Source: a virus
Virus record (IMG/VR): IMGVR_UViG_3300030117_000232
Location: 1 to 33,007 of that record
Direction: 5' to 3' (one strand)
DNA: 33,007 nt
Under the pieces are notes generated by a model. It saw only the letters and a list, made by a program, of their open reading frames with translations, was not told the DNA's origin and did no database searches. Each line of letters opens with the position of its first letter. The first letter of the stretch is position 1. Both the position numbers and the translations under genes were made by a program. Shown here one piece after another: positions 7,882 to 14,431 of the stretch.

Positions 7882-7901
7882 TGTGCTATCTCCTTTTTCA
7901 T
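7878..7901 (-). other. Possible 7-codon leader peptide MKKEIAQ
   Basis: On the minus strand an ATG at 7901, with GGAG about 9 bases before it, opens a seven-residue frame. Its stop overlaps the next gene's start (ATGA), and its own codons contain the next gene's AAGGAG ribosome site. It may couple translation or be chance. Confidence 0.3.
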
Positions 7902-7924
7902 GTCGTCGTTGTCTCCATAAGAAA

Positions 7925-7950
7925 GGCAGACAAGCCGAAGCTTGTCTGCC
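7925..7950 (-). terminator. Rho-independent terminator (UUCG hairpin) after the SSB-like gene
   Basis: A perfect 11-bp stem (GGCAGACAAGC with its complement) closes a four-base loop. Read leftward the loop is TTCG, an extra-stable tetraloop, and the stem is followed by TTTCTTAT. It lies between the SSB-like gene and two small distal genes, so it should end or reduce leftward transcription. The following T-run is imperfect, so some readthrough is likely. Confidence 0.75.
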
Positions 7951-7999
7951 AGTTTGCTAGGAGGAAACGATAGGAGAACCAAAACCAATACATCTCCAC

Positions 8000-8389
8000 C
8001 TAGAAAGGTATATCATCTTCTACCTCTTGTGAAGCATCTTCTTGCTTTGGCTCTGGTTCTTGTTGCTTTTGTTTCTCACTGACTTTGAGCGACATGAACT
8101 TTCGTCCATCTTTCTCGCCACGCCAACCAGCAATGCGCCAGTCCTGATGCAAGCCGTCGAGTGGGCCTGAGTAGTCTGGTGCTTTGTCGTTGCCGTTCTT
8201 GTCGTTGCTGAACAGGACACCGATCTTCTGAAAGATCTCAAGGCGTTTCTCGCCCGTGTTTGTTTCGGCAGTGACAATGACAACCTGCATGTCTTCGCCC
8301 ATGACGTTCAGCTTGCCGTTCAGCAGCAGACGTTGTTCGGGCCAAGGCTTGCCAGCGATGCCAGAGTTTCTATTGTCGTATTCAGCCAT
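8000..8389 (-). CDS. Single-stranded DNA-binding-like protein
   Basis: A 129-residue protein. The N-terminal part looks like an OB-type or DUF736-like fold (NRNSGIAGKPW ... LLLNGKLNV ... DYSGPLDGLHQDWRIAGWRG ... GRKFMSLKVSEK). A Gln/Glu/Lys-rich linker follows, and the last residues are EVEDDIPF. That acidic, Phe-ending tip is the hallmark of bacterial SSB proteins, which use it to recruit partners. The start at 8389 follows AGGAGAAAAGCCCA; upstream codons in the longer frame belong to the neighbouring gene. It is the last gene of the exonuclease-annealing-SSB set and should coat single strands during recombination and replication. Confidence 0.8.
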   Translation of the reverse strand: MAEYDNRNSGIAGKPWPEQRLLLNGKLNVMGEDMQVVIVTAETNTGEKRLEIFQKIGVLFSNDKNGNDKAPDYSGPLDGLHQDWRIAGWRGEKDGRKFMSLKVSEKQKQQEPEPKQEDASQEVEDDIPF

Positions 8390-8780
8390 TGGGCTTTTCT
8401 CCTGTGATGATTTGCATAGCAGTAGAGTTGTTATGCGGGTTGGCAATCTTGTATTGGGTTGGTGCGCGTCCGCGTGTTTTTACAGGCAGACCTGCCTTGC
8501 GTATGTTTTTGAGGTAGGTTCTGACTGACTCCTGTGTGTAGCCAAACTTGGCTATGATATCATCAACCGTCCTGTATCTGGTGAGCATGTACTGAGCCAT
8601 GCCGGTTGGATACCAGTCTGATCTGCGTTGTCTAATATCTGATACAGGCTTATGAACTATAACTGACGGTACCTGTTTTGGAACTGTCATGCCACGCAGC
8701 ACAAGCAGATCTTCAATCATCTTGTCGATACGAGCGAGTCGATACTCGATCTTGTCGAGTCGTTTATTAATCCCAAGCAT
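8382..8780 (-). CDS. Winged-helix/HTH protein in the recombination operon
   Basis: A 132-residue protein. Residues 1-30 are a charged helix that could pair as a coiled coil (INKRLDKIEYRLARIDKMIE). The second half holds a helix-turn-helix (TVDDIIAKFGYTQESVRTYL) and a wing-like strand (GLPVKTRGRAPTQYKI). It probably binds DNA as a dimer. ATGATG begins at 8783; the second ATG (8780) is better spaced from AGGAGG. It overlaps the annealing gene upstream and the SSB-like gene downstream. It could be a local regulator or a replication-initiation accessory factor; the target is unknown. Confidence 0.75.
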   Translation of the reverse strand: MLGINKRLDKIEYRLARIDKMIEDLLVLRGMTVPKQVPSVIVHKPVSDIRQRRSDWYPTGMAQYMLTRYRTVDDIIAKFGYTQESVRTYLKNIRKAGLPVKTRGRAPTQYKIANPHNNSTAMQIITGEKPNG

Positions 8781-9204
8781 CATCAGCCTCCTGTTTCTTT
8801 GTTACCTTCTGCACTTTGGGGTTGGACACACTGGCTGCATTGCCATCGTCATCTTCTGACGGAAGACCGAAGGCCGCTTGCAAGCCGTAACGCTTGGCGT
8901 ATGTGATACCGCTGCCCATCTTCTGCGGGTCTGTGTTGTCCTTGGTCAGCACAGGTGTGCGACCAGTGACTGACTCACCAGACTCGTGCATCAGGATTGT
9001 GGTTACAAAGATGTGATGCTCGTCAAAGTCAACAAGCTGGGTGAATGTCAGCCCAACCTTGCCAGCTTCTGCGCGGACAGTCTCAATGACTTCCTCTAGG
9101 TTGGCATACTTGGACTTGAAGAAGGGATTGTCTGCACCCTTCTTGGCTGCTGCCCCACTGTCGTGGAACTTGATCAGCGCTACTGCAAGGTTCTTAGTCG
9201 TCAT
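8767..9204 (-). CDS. ERF-family single-strand annealing protein
   Basis: A 145-residue recombinase of the ERF superfamily. Features seen: the N-terminal NPFFKSKYANLEEVIETVRA, the VGLTFTQLV strand, and MGSGITYAKRYGLQAAFGLPSEDDDGN, the conserved SYakRYaL-type motif of the family. ERF proteins form rings on single strands and pair complementary DNA, with an exonuclease and an SSB. Here the exonuclease gene is immediately upstream (11-bp overlap) and an SSB-like gene lies two genes downstream. The ATG at 9204 follows GGAGAACC. The acidic end (EADDAWD) is typical. It is short for the family, so it is probably the core domain alone. Confidence 0.9.
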   Translation of the reverse strand: MTTKNLAVALIKFHDSGAAAKKGADNPFFKSKYANLEEVIETVRAEAGKVGLTFTQLVDFDEHHIFVTTILMHESGESVTGRTPVLTKDNTDPQKMGSGITYAKRYGLQAAFGLPSEDDDGNAASVSNPKVQKVTKKQEADDAWD

Positions 9205-9997
9205 AGTGGTTCTCCTTTACTGCGATACGAAGTGATCCGCGCTTGTCGCGCTTGATGGTGAGGAGATCGCAGTACACCTCTCGCTCATCATCTCCTACCA
9301 TTGCCTTGAGATCAGCCTTGGCAGATTCAAATAGCTGTGCATTACCCTGTTGTTCGATGTAGTCATGGCACCGGCTGATGAACTCGTTGTCACCAGAAGC
9401 ATCGCGCTTGACCATATCGTTGACAGGAATCTTGTCTTGGTTTGTCGAGGCAACATGATTGCCATACACCTCGTCAGCTTCTGCTGGCGGTGTATCATCT
9501 ACAACAAGTTGCCAGAACGTCTTGAGATGCACACGCATCCGCTCAACGTAATCATCAGCACGAGACACACGCACCGACTCCCAGCGTCTGTTGCCAAACA
9601 AGACTGACAGATAACATTCTGTGTAGTTGCCAATCCACATATAGAACTGGATCTGTGGCATGTACTGCTTGAGTACATTGTCGATGGTGTTGTTGTCGTA
9701 AGTGTGCTTGCACTCGATTGGTGTGACGCCCTCGACAAGACCATCAAGATGCCCCTTGCATGGTACACCGTCTACATCTAGCTTGACCTCATGCTGGCTG
9801 GCAGACACTTGCTTGCCTGTCTGCTGATGAAACCAGTTAATGTTGAACTGTTCGGTGAATGAGCCAAGCTGTACTGGCAATACATCTGATAGATCGTCAG
9901 GCTTCTTGCGTCCTGTCTTCTCTTCCCAGAGTGATATCCAGTCACCTTCCATGATGCGGCGCATGTCGCTGCCGCCGATAAATCCTGTTCGGTTCAT
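9194..9997 (-). CDS. YqaJ-type recombination exonuclease (lambda-exonuclease-like)
   Basis: A 267-residue nuclease. It starts with IGGSD (residues 7-11), the usual opening of YqaJ proteins. Glu49 (GSFTEQFN), Asp85 (GHLDG) and Glu95-Cys-Lys97 (IECKH) make the PD-(D/E)xK active site. The enzyme should degrade one strand of linear duplex DNA to give single-stranded ends for the annealing protein next door. It is preceded by GGAGAACC and by a candidate promoter at 10019-10047 with an operator-like site. The residues and neighbours agree well, so the call is firm. Confidence 0.92.
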   Translation of the reverse strand: MNRTGFIGGSDMRRIMEGDWISLWEEKTGRKKPDDLSDVLPVQLGSFTEQFNINWFHQQTGKQVSASQHEVKLDVDGVPCKGHLDGLVEGVTPIECKHTYDNNTIDNVLKQYMPQIQFYMWIGNYTECYLSVLFGNRRWESVRVSRADDYVERMRVHLKTFWQLVVDDTPPAEADEVYGNHVASTNQDKIPVNDMVKRDASGDNEFISRCHDYIEQQGNAQLFESAKADLKAMVGDDEREVYCDLLTIKRDKRGSLRIAVKENHYDD

Positions 9998-10018
9998 TTG
10001 GTTCTCCTTTGCATAGAT

Positions 10019-10047
10019 AGTCTACTGCGAACTTGCAGTTAGTGCAA
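10019..10047 (-). promoter_or_regulatory. Candidate promoter P3 with operator-like palindrome, before the exonuclease
   Basis: Read leftward: a -35-like TTGCAC (10047-10042), a 17-bp spacer, and a -10-like TAGACT (10024-10019), leaving a short leader to the ATG at 9997. The spacer and its edge hold ACTGCAAGTTCGCAGT (10039-10024), nearly the same as sites at 11414-11429 and 14615-14630. It overlaps the last codons of the 212-residue gene. A repressor bound here would block RNA polymerase. Confidence 0.5.
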
Positions 10048-10660
10048 CCTTCTTGGCTGTCAGTGCCTCCATTAGTTTGCGACGTTTCTCAACACGCCAC
10101 TCAATGTGTTTGTGGAACTCGGCGTATGCCGGCCAGAAGGTACACGACTCCCCGACCTTCTGGACGGCATACAACACGATGTCCGCAGGATACTTGATTA
10201 ACTGAGCAGTGAGTGACTTGATCCTAATTGCCTGATCTTTGGCAGTTTCTCCTGCTGGCTTCACCACAAGCGTTGCCAGCATGGTTAGCTGCTCACCTAC
10301 CTGTTTATCAGGAAGGGGCGTCAGTGAGGCTTGTACGGCGTTTAAAGCACGGTCTAGCGATGCCTCGTCGGTCACATGCACATCGTAGCGTAGCAATGTG
10401 ATCTGAACGTCGCCATCACGAGGGAAGCGTGTGCGTTCTACACTAGAAATCGTCAAGCCCGGTAATAAGTCCAGCGAAGTGACCAGATTCCTGTCCACTT
10501 CTGCTGGATCTCCGACTTCCATTAGACGAGCCACCGCTCGTTGCTGCTGTTCCCCACTCAACGGCGTTAGTACACCATTTTTTGTAAGCGAGGTCTGGTC
10601 GCTTGAATGTGTTCCCTTTCGACCTGTGGTGATCGCGGAACTTAGTGGCTTCAATGTCAT
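10022..10660 (-). CDS. Replication-associated protein candidate (212 aa), unknown family
   Basis: A 212-residue protein. The middle (LSGEQQQRAVARLMEVGDPA ... LTISSVERTRFPRDGDV) and the C-terminal helices (YPADIVLYAVQKVGESCTFW ... AYAEFHKHIEWRVEKRRKLM) look like genuine protein. The FWPAYAEFHKHIEWRVEKR pattern reminds me of helicase-loader or replication-accessory proteins of other phages, but I cannot name a family. The start at 10660 has AGGAGTGGAG upstream. Its first 218 bp overlap the nuclease gene in another frame of the same strand, and its N-terminal 40 residues look low-complexity, so a later start is possible. Confidence 0.72.
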   Translation of the reverse strand: MTLKPLSSAITTGRKGTHSSDQTSLTKNGVLTPLSGEQQQRAVARLMEVGDPAEVDRNLVTSLDLLPGLTISSVERTRFPRDGDVQITLLRYDVHVTDEASLDRALNAVQASLTPLPDKQVGEQLTMLATLVVKPAGETAKDQAIRIKSLTAQLIKYPADIVLYAVQKVGESCTFWPAYAEFHKHIEWRVEKRRKLMEALTAKKVALTASSQ

Positions 10661-11075
10661 GGTTTATCTCCACTCCTAGCAAATCATTGAGTGTAGCCTG
10701 TTGCTTGTCGGTTGGCATCCATTCTTCAGATAACTCTGCTTTGGTTGCTCGTTTCTTTTTGGTTAGTAACGGAGCGATGTCACGCTCAAACACATCACCG
10801 TCAAAGATGACAAGCGTCTTTGGTGTGCCGACTTTGCGTTTGTAAAATGCAACGTCACGCACAACGGTGAATGGGTTGGGGAAGTTTGACTTGTCTCTGT
10901 ATTTTACTTCCACCACCAACTCAAGTCGTCCGAGTTTCCAGATGATGTCGCCGGAGTATTCTCCGCCGAGTGCTCCTGATAGGGGCTGGCGTTTGGCTTG
11001 GAAGCCAAGTTCTTTGAGCCAGTCGACGAACCATCTTTCGTGGTAGTTTCCTTTGTCGCGATTTTTGTTTGCCAT
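10443..11075 (-). CDS. Holliday-junction-resolvase-like nuclease
   Basis: A 210-residue protein. The first 110 residues fit the Hjc/endonuclease fold: Glu13 (NYHERWF), a glycine-rich turn (PLSGALGGEYSGD) with Asp43, then Glu56-Val-Lys58 in LVVEVKYRD, the PD-(D/E)xK triad. Such enzymes cut four-way DNA junctions formed during recombination or replication, and this block also encodes an exonuclease and an annealing protein. It starts at 11075 after AGGAGAACCA. The last 70 residues become Ser/Gly/Arg-rich and lie in a 218-bp overlap with the next gene, so only the N-terminal domain is clearly constrained. Confidence 0.78.
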   Translation of the reverse strand: MANKNRDKGNYHERWFVDWLKELGFQAKRQPLSGALGGEYSGDIIWKLGRLELVVEVKYRDKSNFPNPFTVVRDVAFYKRKVGTPKTLVIFDGDVFERDIAPLLTKKKRATKAELSEEWMPTDKQQATLNDLLGVEINHDIEATKFRDHHRSKGNTFKRPDLAYKKWCTNAVEWGTAATSGGSSNGSRRSSRSGQESGHFAGLITGLDDF

Positions 11076-11236
11076 TGGTTCTCCTGATAGCAGTCAAGGC
11101 AGATTGTGTACCATGACGGCGGGTTGATCGATGCTACTGGACAGACAAACCAAGGCGTCACTGCACCACATGCTTCGCATGTTTGTGCCTTGCCCTGATT
11201 AAGTTTCTTTTTTGTGCGTCTGTTTCTTGCTGGCAT
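10904..11236 (-). CDS. Small zinc-finger-like protein
   Basis: A 110-residue frame. The N-terminal 60 residues hold two Cys-x2-Cys pairs (CEACG and CLDCY) about 27 residues apart, plus a basic start (NRRTKKKLNQGK). This is a zinc-ribbon layout often seen in small DNA- or protein-binding phage proteins. The rest is Thr/Ser-rich and lies in a 172-bp overlap with the start of the nuclease gene, whose ribosome site falls inside this gene. The ribosome site for 11236 is weak and the start overlaps the HTH gene by 38 bp, so the start is uncertain. Confidence 0.6.
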   Translation of the reverse strand: MPARNRRTKKKLNQGKAQTCEACGAVTPWFVCPVASINPPSWYTICLDCYQENQWQTKIATKETTTKDGSSTGSKNLASKPNASPYQEHSAENTPATSSGNSDDLSWWWK

Positions 11237-11432
11237 CGGTGATGTAATCGAACACTAGTTTTGCGGTTTCGTAGCGTAACTCCCTGCCTTGATTGGCTCT
11301 GTAATAGGTTGAGTCTCGAACACCAGCTTGAAGGAACGCATCCTTGAGTGATATTCGGTGGCGCTTTGCTCTGTTTTTGAGCGTTGTCATGTAGCTTTTC
11401 ATGCAGGGATAGTCCTGCATACTTGCAGTCAT
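11199..11432 (-). CDS. Small helix-turn-helix regulator (Cro/XRE-like)
   Basis: A 77-residue protein. After a short N-terminus, residues 15-60 form a helix-turn-helix domain: TLKNRAKRHRISLKDAFLQA, then GVRDSTYYRANQGRELRYET. This is like small phage repressors. The ATG at 11432 overlaps the upstream stop by four bases. An internal ATG at 11402 would also keep the whole DNA-binding domain. The gene's 5' end contains the operator-like site CCTGCATACTTGCAGT (plus strand, 11414-11429) inside a promoter-like sequence, so it may repress itself. It is the best candidate for the protein that reads the three related sites; that link is an inference. Confidence 0.75.
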   Translation of the reverse strand: MTASMQDYPCMKSYMTTLKNRAKRHRISLKDAFLQAGVRDSTYYRANQGRELRYETAKLVFDYITDASKKQTHKKET

Positions 11433-11437
11433 GTCAA
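11409..11437 (-). promoter_or_regulatory. Candidate promoter P2 with operator-like site at the HTH gene
   Basis: Read leftward: a perfect -35 TTGACA (11437-11432), 17 bp, then a weak -10 GACTAT (11414-11409). The spacer is filled by ACTGCAAGTATGCAG. Transcription would start near 11402, where an in-frame ATG of the HTH gene lies, so a leaderless transcript is possible. The sequence also codes for the first residues of the HTH gene's longer form. Confidence 0.45.
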
Positions 11438-11809
11438 TTCGCTATTGCACTTTTGTTTTTGGACGCATTGTATGGCGTACATAATGGTTTCTAAATGCTC
11501 GTTGTTTCTTTGCTGTAAGTTTTTTTCAAGAACAACGACCATTCTCTTGGTTATATCTAACATTTCCTCAATATCTTCGGTGAACCCCGCCGAGTAATGA
11601 AGTCCAAAAACATCAGACAGAATTGCATATTCAACATCTGTTTCTAAGTTATGCAGCCATCCATACTCATCTGATTCTGCATATCTTTTGTGCATAGACT
11701 CCATAACACTACGATTGCCGGAAGGTCTGCGACTGCCCAGACTTATTCTTCCAGTGCTGGGATGTCCGCTGTATATGGAGATTTCTCTTTCTCTTTCTTG
11801 TGATGGCAT
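11429..11809 (-). CDS. Leftward-block protein, unknown function (126 aa)
   Basis: A 126-residue protein. The first 35 residues are Ser/Arg/Gly-rich and probably unstructured. The rest is helical and acidic (ESMHKRYAESDEYGWLHNLE, TEDIEEMLDITKRMVVVLEK). The ATG at 11809 overlaps the stop of the upstream gene by one base and has AGGAGG nearby; the GTG codon just before it is a less likely start. It overlaps the HTH gene by four bases, so the two are coupled. Being translated with the repressor candidate, it might modify its activity, but no family is recognised. Confidence 0.65.
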   Translation of the reverse strand: MPSQEREREISIYSGHPSTGRISLGSRRPSGNRSVMESMHKRYAESDEYGWLHNLETDVEYAILSDVFGLHYSAGFTEDIEEMLDITKRMVVVLEKNLQQRNNEHLETIMYAIQCVQKQKCNSELT

Positions 11810-11985
11810 CACTTATTTCCTCCTGATCTTTCTTTGCTGTAGATAGTCCTGACTTTGGAAGCAGCACCGAACTTCTGGCGTGTATGAAATGCTTTGGTGT
11901 ACACAGTCTCGGCTCGGCGCTTGCGTCCTTCTCGGATTTCTTTGTCGACTATCTTGGGGTTTCTATTCCGATACTTCGTCTGCAA
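11809..11985 (-). CDS. Small basic protein with TTG start
   Basis: A 58-residue protein read from TTG at 11985 (QTKYRNRNPKIVDKEIREGR ... KEIREGRKRRAETVYTKAFH ... IYSKERSGGNK). No ATG is in frame, but AAGGAG sits seven bases before the TTG, and the frame ends in TGATG, coupling it to the next gene. It is very rich in Lys and Arg and could bind nucleic acid. It overlaps the upstream winged-helix gene by 23 bp. It fills an otherwise empty 150-bp gap in a block with no other gaps, which supports it. Confidence 0.6.
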   Translation of the reverse strand: MQTKYRNRNPKIVDKEIREGRKRRAETVYTKAFHTRQKFGAASKVRTIYSKERSGGNK

Positions 11986-12328
11986 CGTAGAACTCCTTTG
12001 CCCACATGATTAGCTGCTGTCGGCCAGACTCGCCTTTGCGTTTGCGATGATCAGTGAAGATCAAGCCCTTCTCTTTGAGTTGCTTGTATCTGGCAGTGAT
12101 TGTGCTGTAGCGATAGCCCGGAAGGATGCGCAGCACATCGTCAGATATGCAGCCATTGTCTGCAAAGCTGGTGATTGCAGCTAATACAACACGCTCCATT
12201 TTGCTGACATCAAGCTGCTCGGCAGCATCATGGCTAGTGCTTGGGTCGTCACGACGAGCCAACTTAAATGCTGGTGTCTCTGGAAAATCTGGCTGGTCTA
12301 GTCCTAGCCTGTCAAACAGATCGTTCAT
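11963..12328 (-). CDS. Winged-helix DNA-binding protein
   Basis: A 121-residue protein with a winged-helix layout. SKMERVVLAAITSFADNGCI and DDVLRILPGYRYSTITARYK give the recognition helix, and LKEKGLIFTDHRKRKGESGR gives the wing. The stretch RRDDPSTSHDAAEQL before it is common in phage and bacterial proteins of this type. It probably acts as a transcription regulator or replication accessory. The ATG at 12328 follows AGGAGAACC. It overlaps the gene on each side by 17-23 bp. The target is unknown. Confidence 0.75.
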   Translation of the reverse strand: MNDLFDRLGLDQPDFPETPAFKLARRDDPSTSHDAAEQLDVSKMERVVLAAITSFADNGCISDDVLRILPGYRYSTITARYKQLKEKGLIFTDHRKRKGESGRQQLIMWAKEFYVADEVSE

Positions 12329-12503
12329 TGATTGGTTCTCCTAGTTGCTTGTTGATAAAAGTAACACAGGCATCGTGTTTGTATTCTAACCTGCGCCATT
12401 CTTGTTCGGTGTAATGGTCACGATCTTTGAGTTGTATCTCAAAGTGTGTGGCGATTGAGTCCATTAGGTAATGATACATCTCATATCGCATTAGGTTCTC
12501 CAT
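12312..12503 (-). CDS. Small helical protein, unknown function
   Basis: A 63-residue protein (MENLMRYEMYHYLMDSIATH ...), helical and charged, ending QLGEPINERSV. The start at 12503 follows AAGGAGAACAG; the frame also opens at 12527, but that lies in the previous gene's tail and lacks a ribosome site. Its 17-bp overlap with the next gene repeats the packing style of the block. No family recognised. Confidence 0.65.
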   Translation of the reverse strand: MENLMRYEMYHYLMDSIATHFEIQLKDRDHYTEQEWRRLEYKHDACVTFINKQLGEPINERSV

Positions 12504-12703
12504 TCTGTTCTCCTTGCTTCCGGCCATACAGAATGTTTTCCGAGTGGTGGATTTTTAAGTACAGCTTTCCTGATGTGTACCTCGCTGCCTTGTCTAAACC
12601 CTCCTTGATATGGCTCCTCTTGGAACTTGTGATCTATTGGGCCAGTAAACATGGTGTCAAAATCTGGGTCTATTACGAGACCGTACCAGTAATGGTATGC
12701 CAT
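12491..12703 (-). CDS. Small protein, unknown function (70 aa)
   Basis: A 70-residue protein rich in aromatic residues at the start (MAYHYWYGLVIDPDFDTMFT) and basic at the end (VWPEARRTEWRT). GGAG lies about ten bases before the ATG at 12703. It overlaps the zinc-finger-like gene by 31 bp and the next gene by 13 bp. No domain or family can be named. Confidence 0.6.
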   Translation of the reverse strand: MAYHYWYGLVIDPDFDTMFTGPIDHKFQEEPYQGGFRQGSEVHIRKAVLKNPPLGKHSVWPEARRTEWRT

Positions 12704-12927
12704 TCGTCTAACTCCATTGCAGTGTTGGCGGCATCCACTTCATCGGTGGCCCACACTTGTTGGTAGACTATGTACGATGTCATCACTTTGAGATCGTCAC
12801 TATCGCAGCAGGGGCAGAAGCCCCCGCTGTCTTCGCTGTAATGTTTGAGATCATGATAGTGTTCTATGTGTGCTTCGCACTCGCGGCACTCGTAGAACTC
12901 ACGGCTCAAGGTGTGGAATGTAGTCAT
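12673..12927 (-). CDS. Small zinc-finger-like protein (84 aa)
   Basis: An 84-residue protein with CRECEAH near residue 13 and CPCCDSDDLKV near residue 38, together a probable zinc-binding site (two Cys-x2-Cys pairs), with nearby His residues. The start at 12927 follows GGAGGAG; the frame opens earlier, but without a ribosome site and inside the upstream gene. Zinc-ribbon proteins of this size in phage early regions often bind host proteins or DNA. The exact role is unknown. Confidence 0.68.
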   Translation of the reverse strand: MTTFHTLSREFYECRECEAHIEHYHDLKHYSEDSGGFCPCCDSDDLKVMTSYIVYQQVWATDEVDAANTAMELDEWHTITGTVS

Positions 12928-13114
12928 CCAACTCCTCCATTGGGTTGGCTGCTTCCCATGCTTTGGTCGCACGATCTATAAATTTCTTGCGATCAAAGCG
13001 TGGGTTGGTTGCAGCTAACTTGTCAGCCATGTCTTGTATTTTTGCTGGCCACGGCAAGAGTGGTGCTACATTGTCTGCAATGTATTCAAAGTGGCGTTGT
13101 TGCATGAGTGACAT
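12899..13114 (-). CDS. Small conserved-looking protein (71 aa)
   Basis: A 71-residue protein starting MSLMQQRHFEYIADNVAPLL and containing ATNPRFDRKKFIDRATKAWE, a pattern I have seen often in small proteins of marine phage early regions (helical, with FDRxxF). The start at 13114 follows GGAGAACCGAATA, and the preceding gene stops at the same bases (TAATG). No function is known to me. Confidence 0.72.
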   Translation of the reverse strand: MSLMQQRHFEYIADNVAPLLPWPAKIQDMADKLAATNPRFDRKKFIDRATKAWEAANPMEELDDYIPHLEP

Positions 13115-13323
13115 TATTCGGTTCTCCACATGCGGTGTGTGTCTTGACCCTCTCTGCGTGTAACGCATTTATATCCGTAACGTGTCATTGCGTTTCGATA
13201 TGATGCCGTGTCGTAAGATTTGACAACAAAGCTGTCACCGATCTTTACGTCTGACAGAAAGCCATATTTATCTTTTTTATTGATGGCTGGCAGTGGGATG
13301 TTCTTTTCAACTTTAGGTTGCAT
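13114..13323 (-). CDS. Small beta-type protein (69 aa), unknown function
   Basis: A 69-residue protein: IPLPAINKKDKYGFLSDVKI, then GDSFVVKSYDTASYRNAMTR, and TRREGQDTHRMWRTE at the end. The scheme of a short linear motif, a VGDSF-like strand and a C-terminal R-x-WR is common among small phage proteins. The ATG at 13323 has AAGGAGG at good spacing and shares one base with the upstream stop. Function unknown. Confidence 0.72.
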   Translation of the reverse strand: MQPKVEKNIPLPAINKKDKYGFLSDVKIGDSFVVKSYDTASYRNAMTRYGYKCVTRREGQDTHRMWRTE

Positions 13324-13532
13324 TATTTTACCTCCTTGATTGATGGTTCGATTGGTTCTGCAACGAATCTATCAAGCGACTCGTGATATTTGCTTTTGAT
13401 TCCGTTGAGTGTGTACAGAGCGTGTTCTACCTCATAACGAAAGGCATCTTTGCCTGTGTCATTGATGTTGTCTCTGGCTCTGTCGAGGAGGCCAATGGCC
13501 CCCTCTACGAGTACGATGAATGGTGTTGACAT
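13323..13532 (-). CDS. Small helical protein (69 aa), unknown function
   Basis: A 69-residue protein, mainly helical (VEGAIGLLDRARDNINDTGK, AFRYEVEHALYTLNGIKSKY) and mildly acidic. AGGAGACAG precedes the ATG at 13532. It sits nine bases after the DUF932-type gene. No family recognised; probably translated as part of the same early operon. Confidence 0.68.
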   Translation of the reverse strand: MSTPFIVLVEGAIGLLDRARDNINDTGKDAFRYEVEHALYTLNGIKSKYHESLDRFVAEPIEPSIKEVK

Positions 13533-13540
13533 ACTGTCTC

Positions 13541-14413
13541 CTATGCAAGGTGCCAGTTGGCTGGCTTGAGTGCTTTGATAAGCAGGTTCTCACGGTTGCG
13601 TCTGGCAACGTGTGGTGTGTTGGTGTCACCAGTATGCGTAGCCCAATGTGTGCAAGCGTTGTACAAAGCCCACTTGTTGCTGCCGAGTTGAACTTTCTCT
13701 TTGTTCCACTGGCGGCAAAGCTGCTCGTAACGACGCTCGTTGATCTTGATGCTTGCATCCTGTGTTGGGTAACGACACAGCTTCATCTTGAAGAACAAGA
13801 AAGCTGTCTCGTCATCGACGCTGGTTGTCATCCAGCTTTTGTACACATCTTTGTCCTGCATGAATGTCTCAAGGCCAGCTACAATCTTGGCTGTGCTGCC
13901 TTTGACATTCACATTAGTGGTATGCTTGGCCCATGTGTTAGCTACAGTCATGGCGTTACTACAGCCATTTTTGCACCAGACCCTATGACCACGGCTGGTC
14001 TGCTGGAACGCCCAGCTACCATCGTAGCTGTTGTAAAACAGGATCTCGTGTTTGATGATATCGCCAACGTCAGGTTCGATGACCAGATCGTTGAACAAGA
14101 ATCGACCACGCATCTTGGCTCCGCCGTCGAGTGAGTCGATAGTCAAGTCATAGTCACGGCTGATGCCTGACTCATGCACTGCATCGACCATTGCATTGAC
14201 GACAGTCATGTTGGTTATTGGCTTGTATTTTTTTCCATGCACACCCAGAACCTGATTGGTGTCAGTGCGCACGATTGCACGCGCCATATTTTCTGGCACC
14301 TCAAGATTGTCAGTGTGGATTGACGATGCGTGTAAGCTGCACATCTCAACTGGGAAATGCCACAGCTTGGTTGCAGTATAGTCAATCTTTTTGTCTACAA
14401 TAGTTCCATCCAT
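13541..14413 (-). CDS. DUF932-type phage protein
   Basis: A 290-residue protein with the layout of the DUF932 (phage/plasmid TIGR03299-like) family. The early stretch RTDTNQVLGVHGKKYKPITN is the typical 'copy, then K-Y-x-P-I' segment. Later come GHRVWCKNGCSNAM with paired cysteines and WNKEKVQLGSNKWALYNACT near the end, close to the family's conserved core. Members occur on phages and plasmids beside recombination genes; their biochemical function is not established to my knowledge. The ATG at 14413 follows GGGGAACCAAA. It is the second gene behind the promoter at 14628-14655 and the largest ORF of the leftward block. Confidence 0.85.
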   Translation of the reverse strand: MDGTIVDKKIDYTATKLWHFPVEMCSLHASSIHTDNLEVPENMARAIVRTDTNQVLGVHGKKYKPITNMTVVNAMVDAVHESGISRDYDLTIDSLDGGAKMRGRFLFNDLVIEPDVGDIIKHEILFYNSYDGSWAFQQTSRGHRVWCKNGCSNAMTVANTWAKHTTNVNVKGSTAKIVAGLETFMQDKDVYKSWMTTSVDDETAFLFFKMKLCRYPTQDASIKINERRYEQLCRQWNKEKVQLGSNKWALYNACTHWATHTGDTNTPHVARRNRENLLIKALKPANWHLA

Positions 14414-14431
14414 TTTGGTTCCCCTTGCTGG

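Noticed and set aside
13520-14134. 204-codon plus-strand ORF opposite the DUF932-type gene
   Set aside because: Antisense shadow; the minus-strand product has family features and a proper start.
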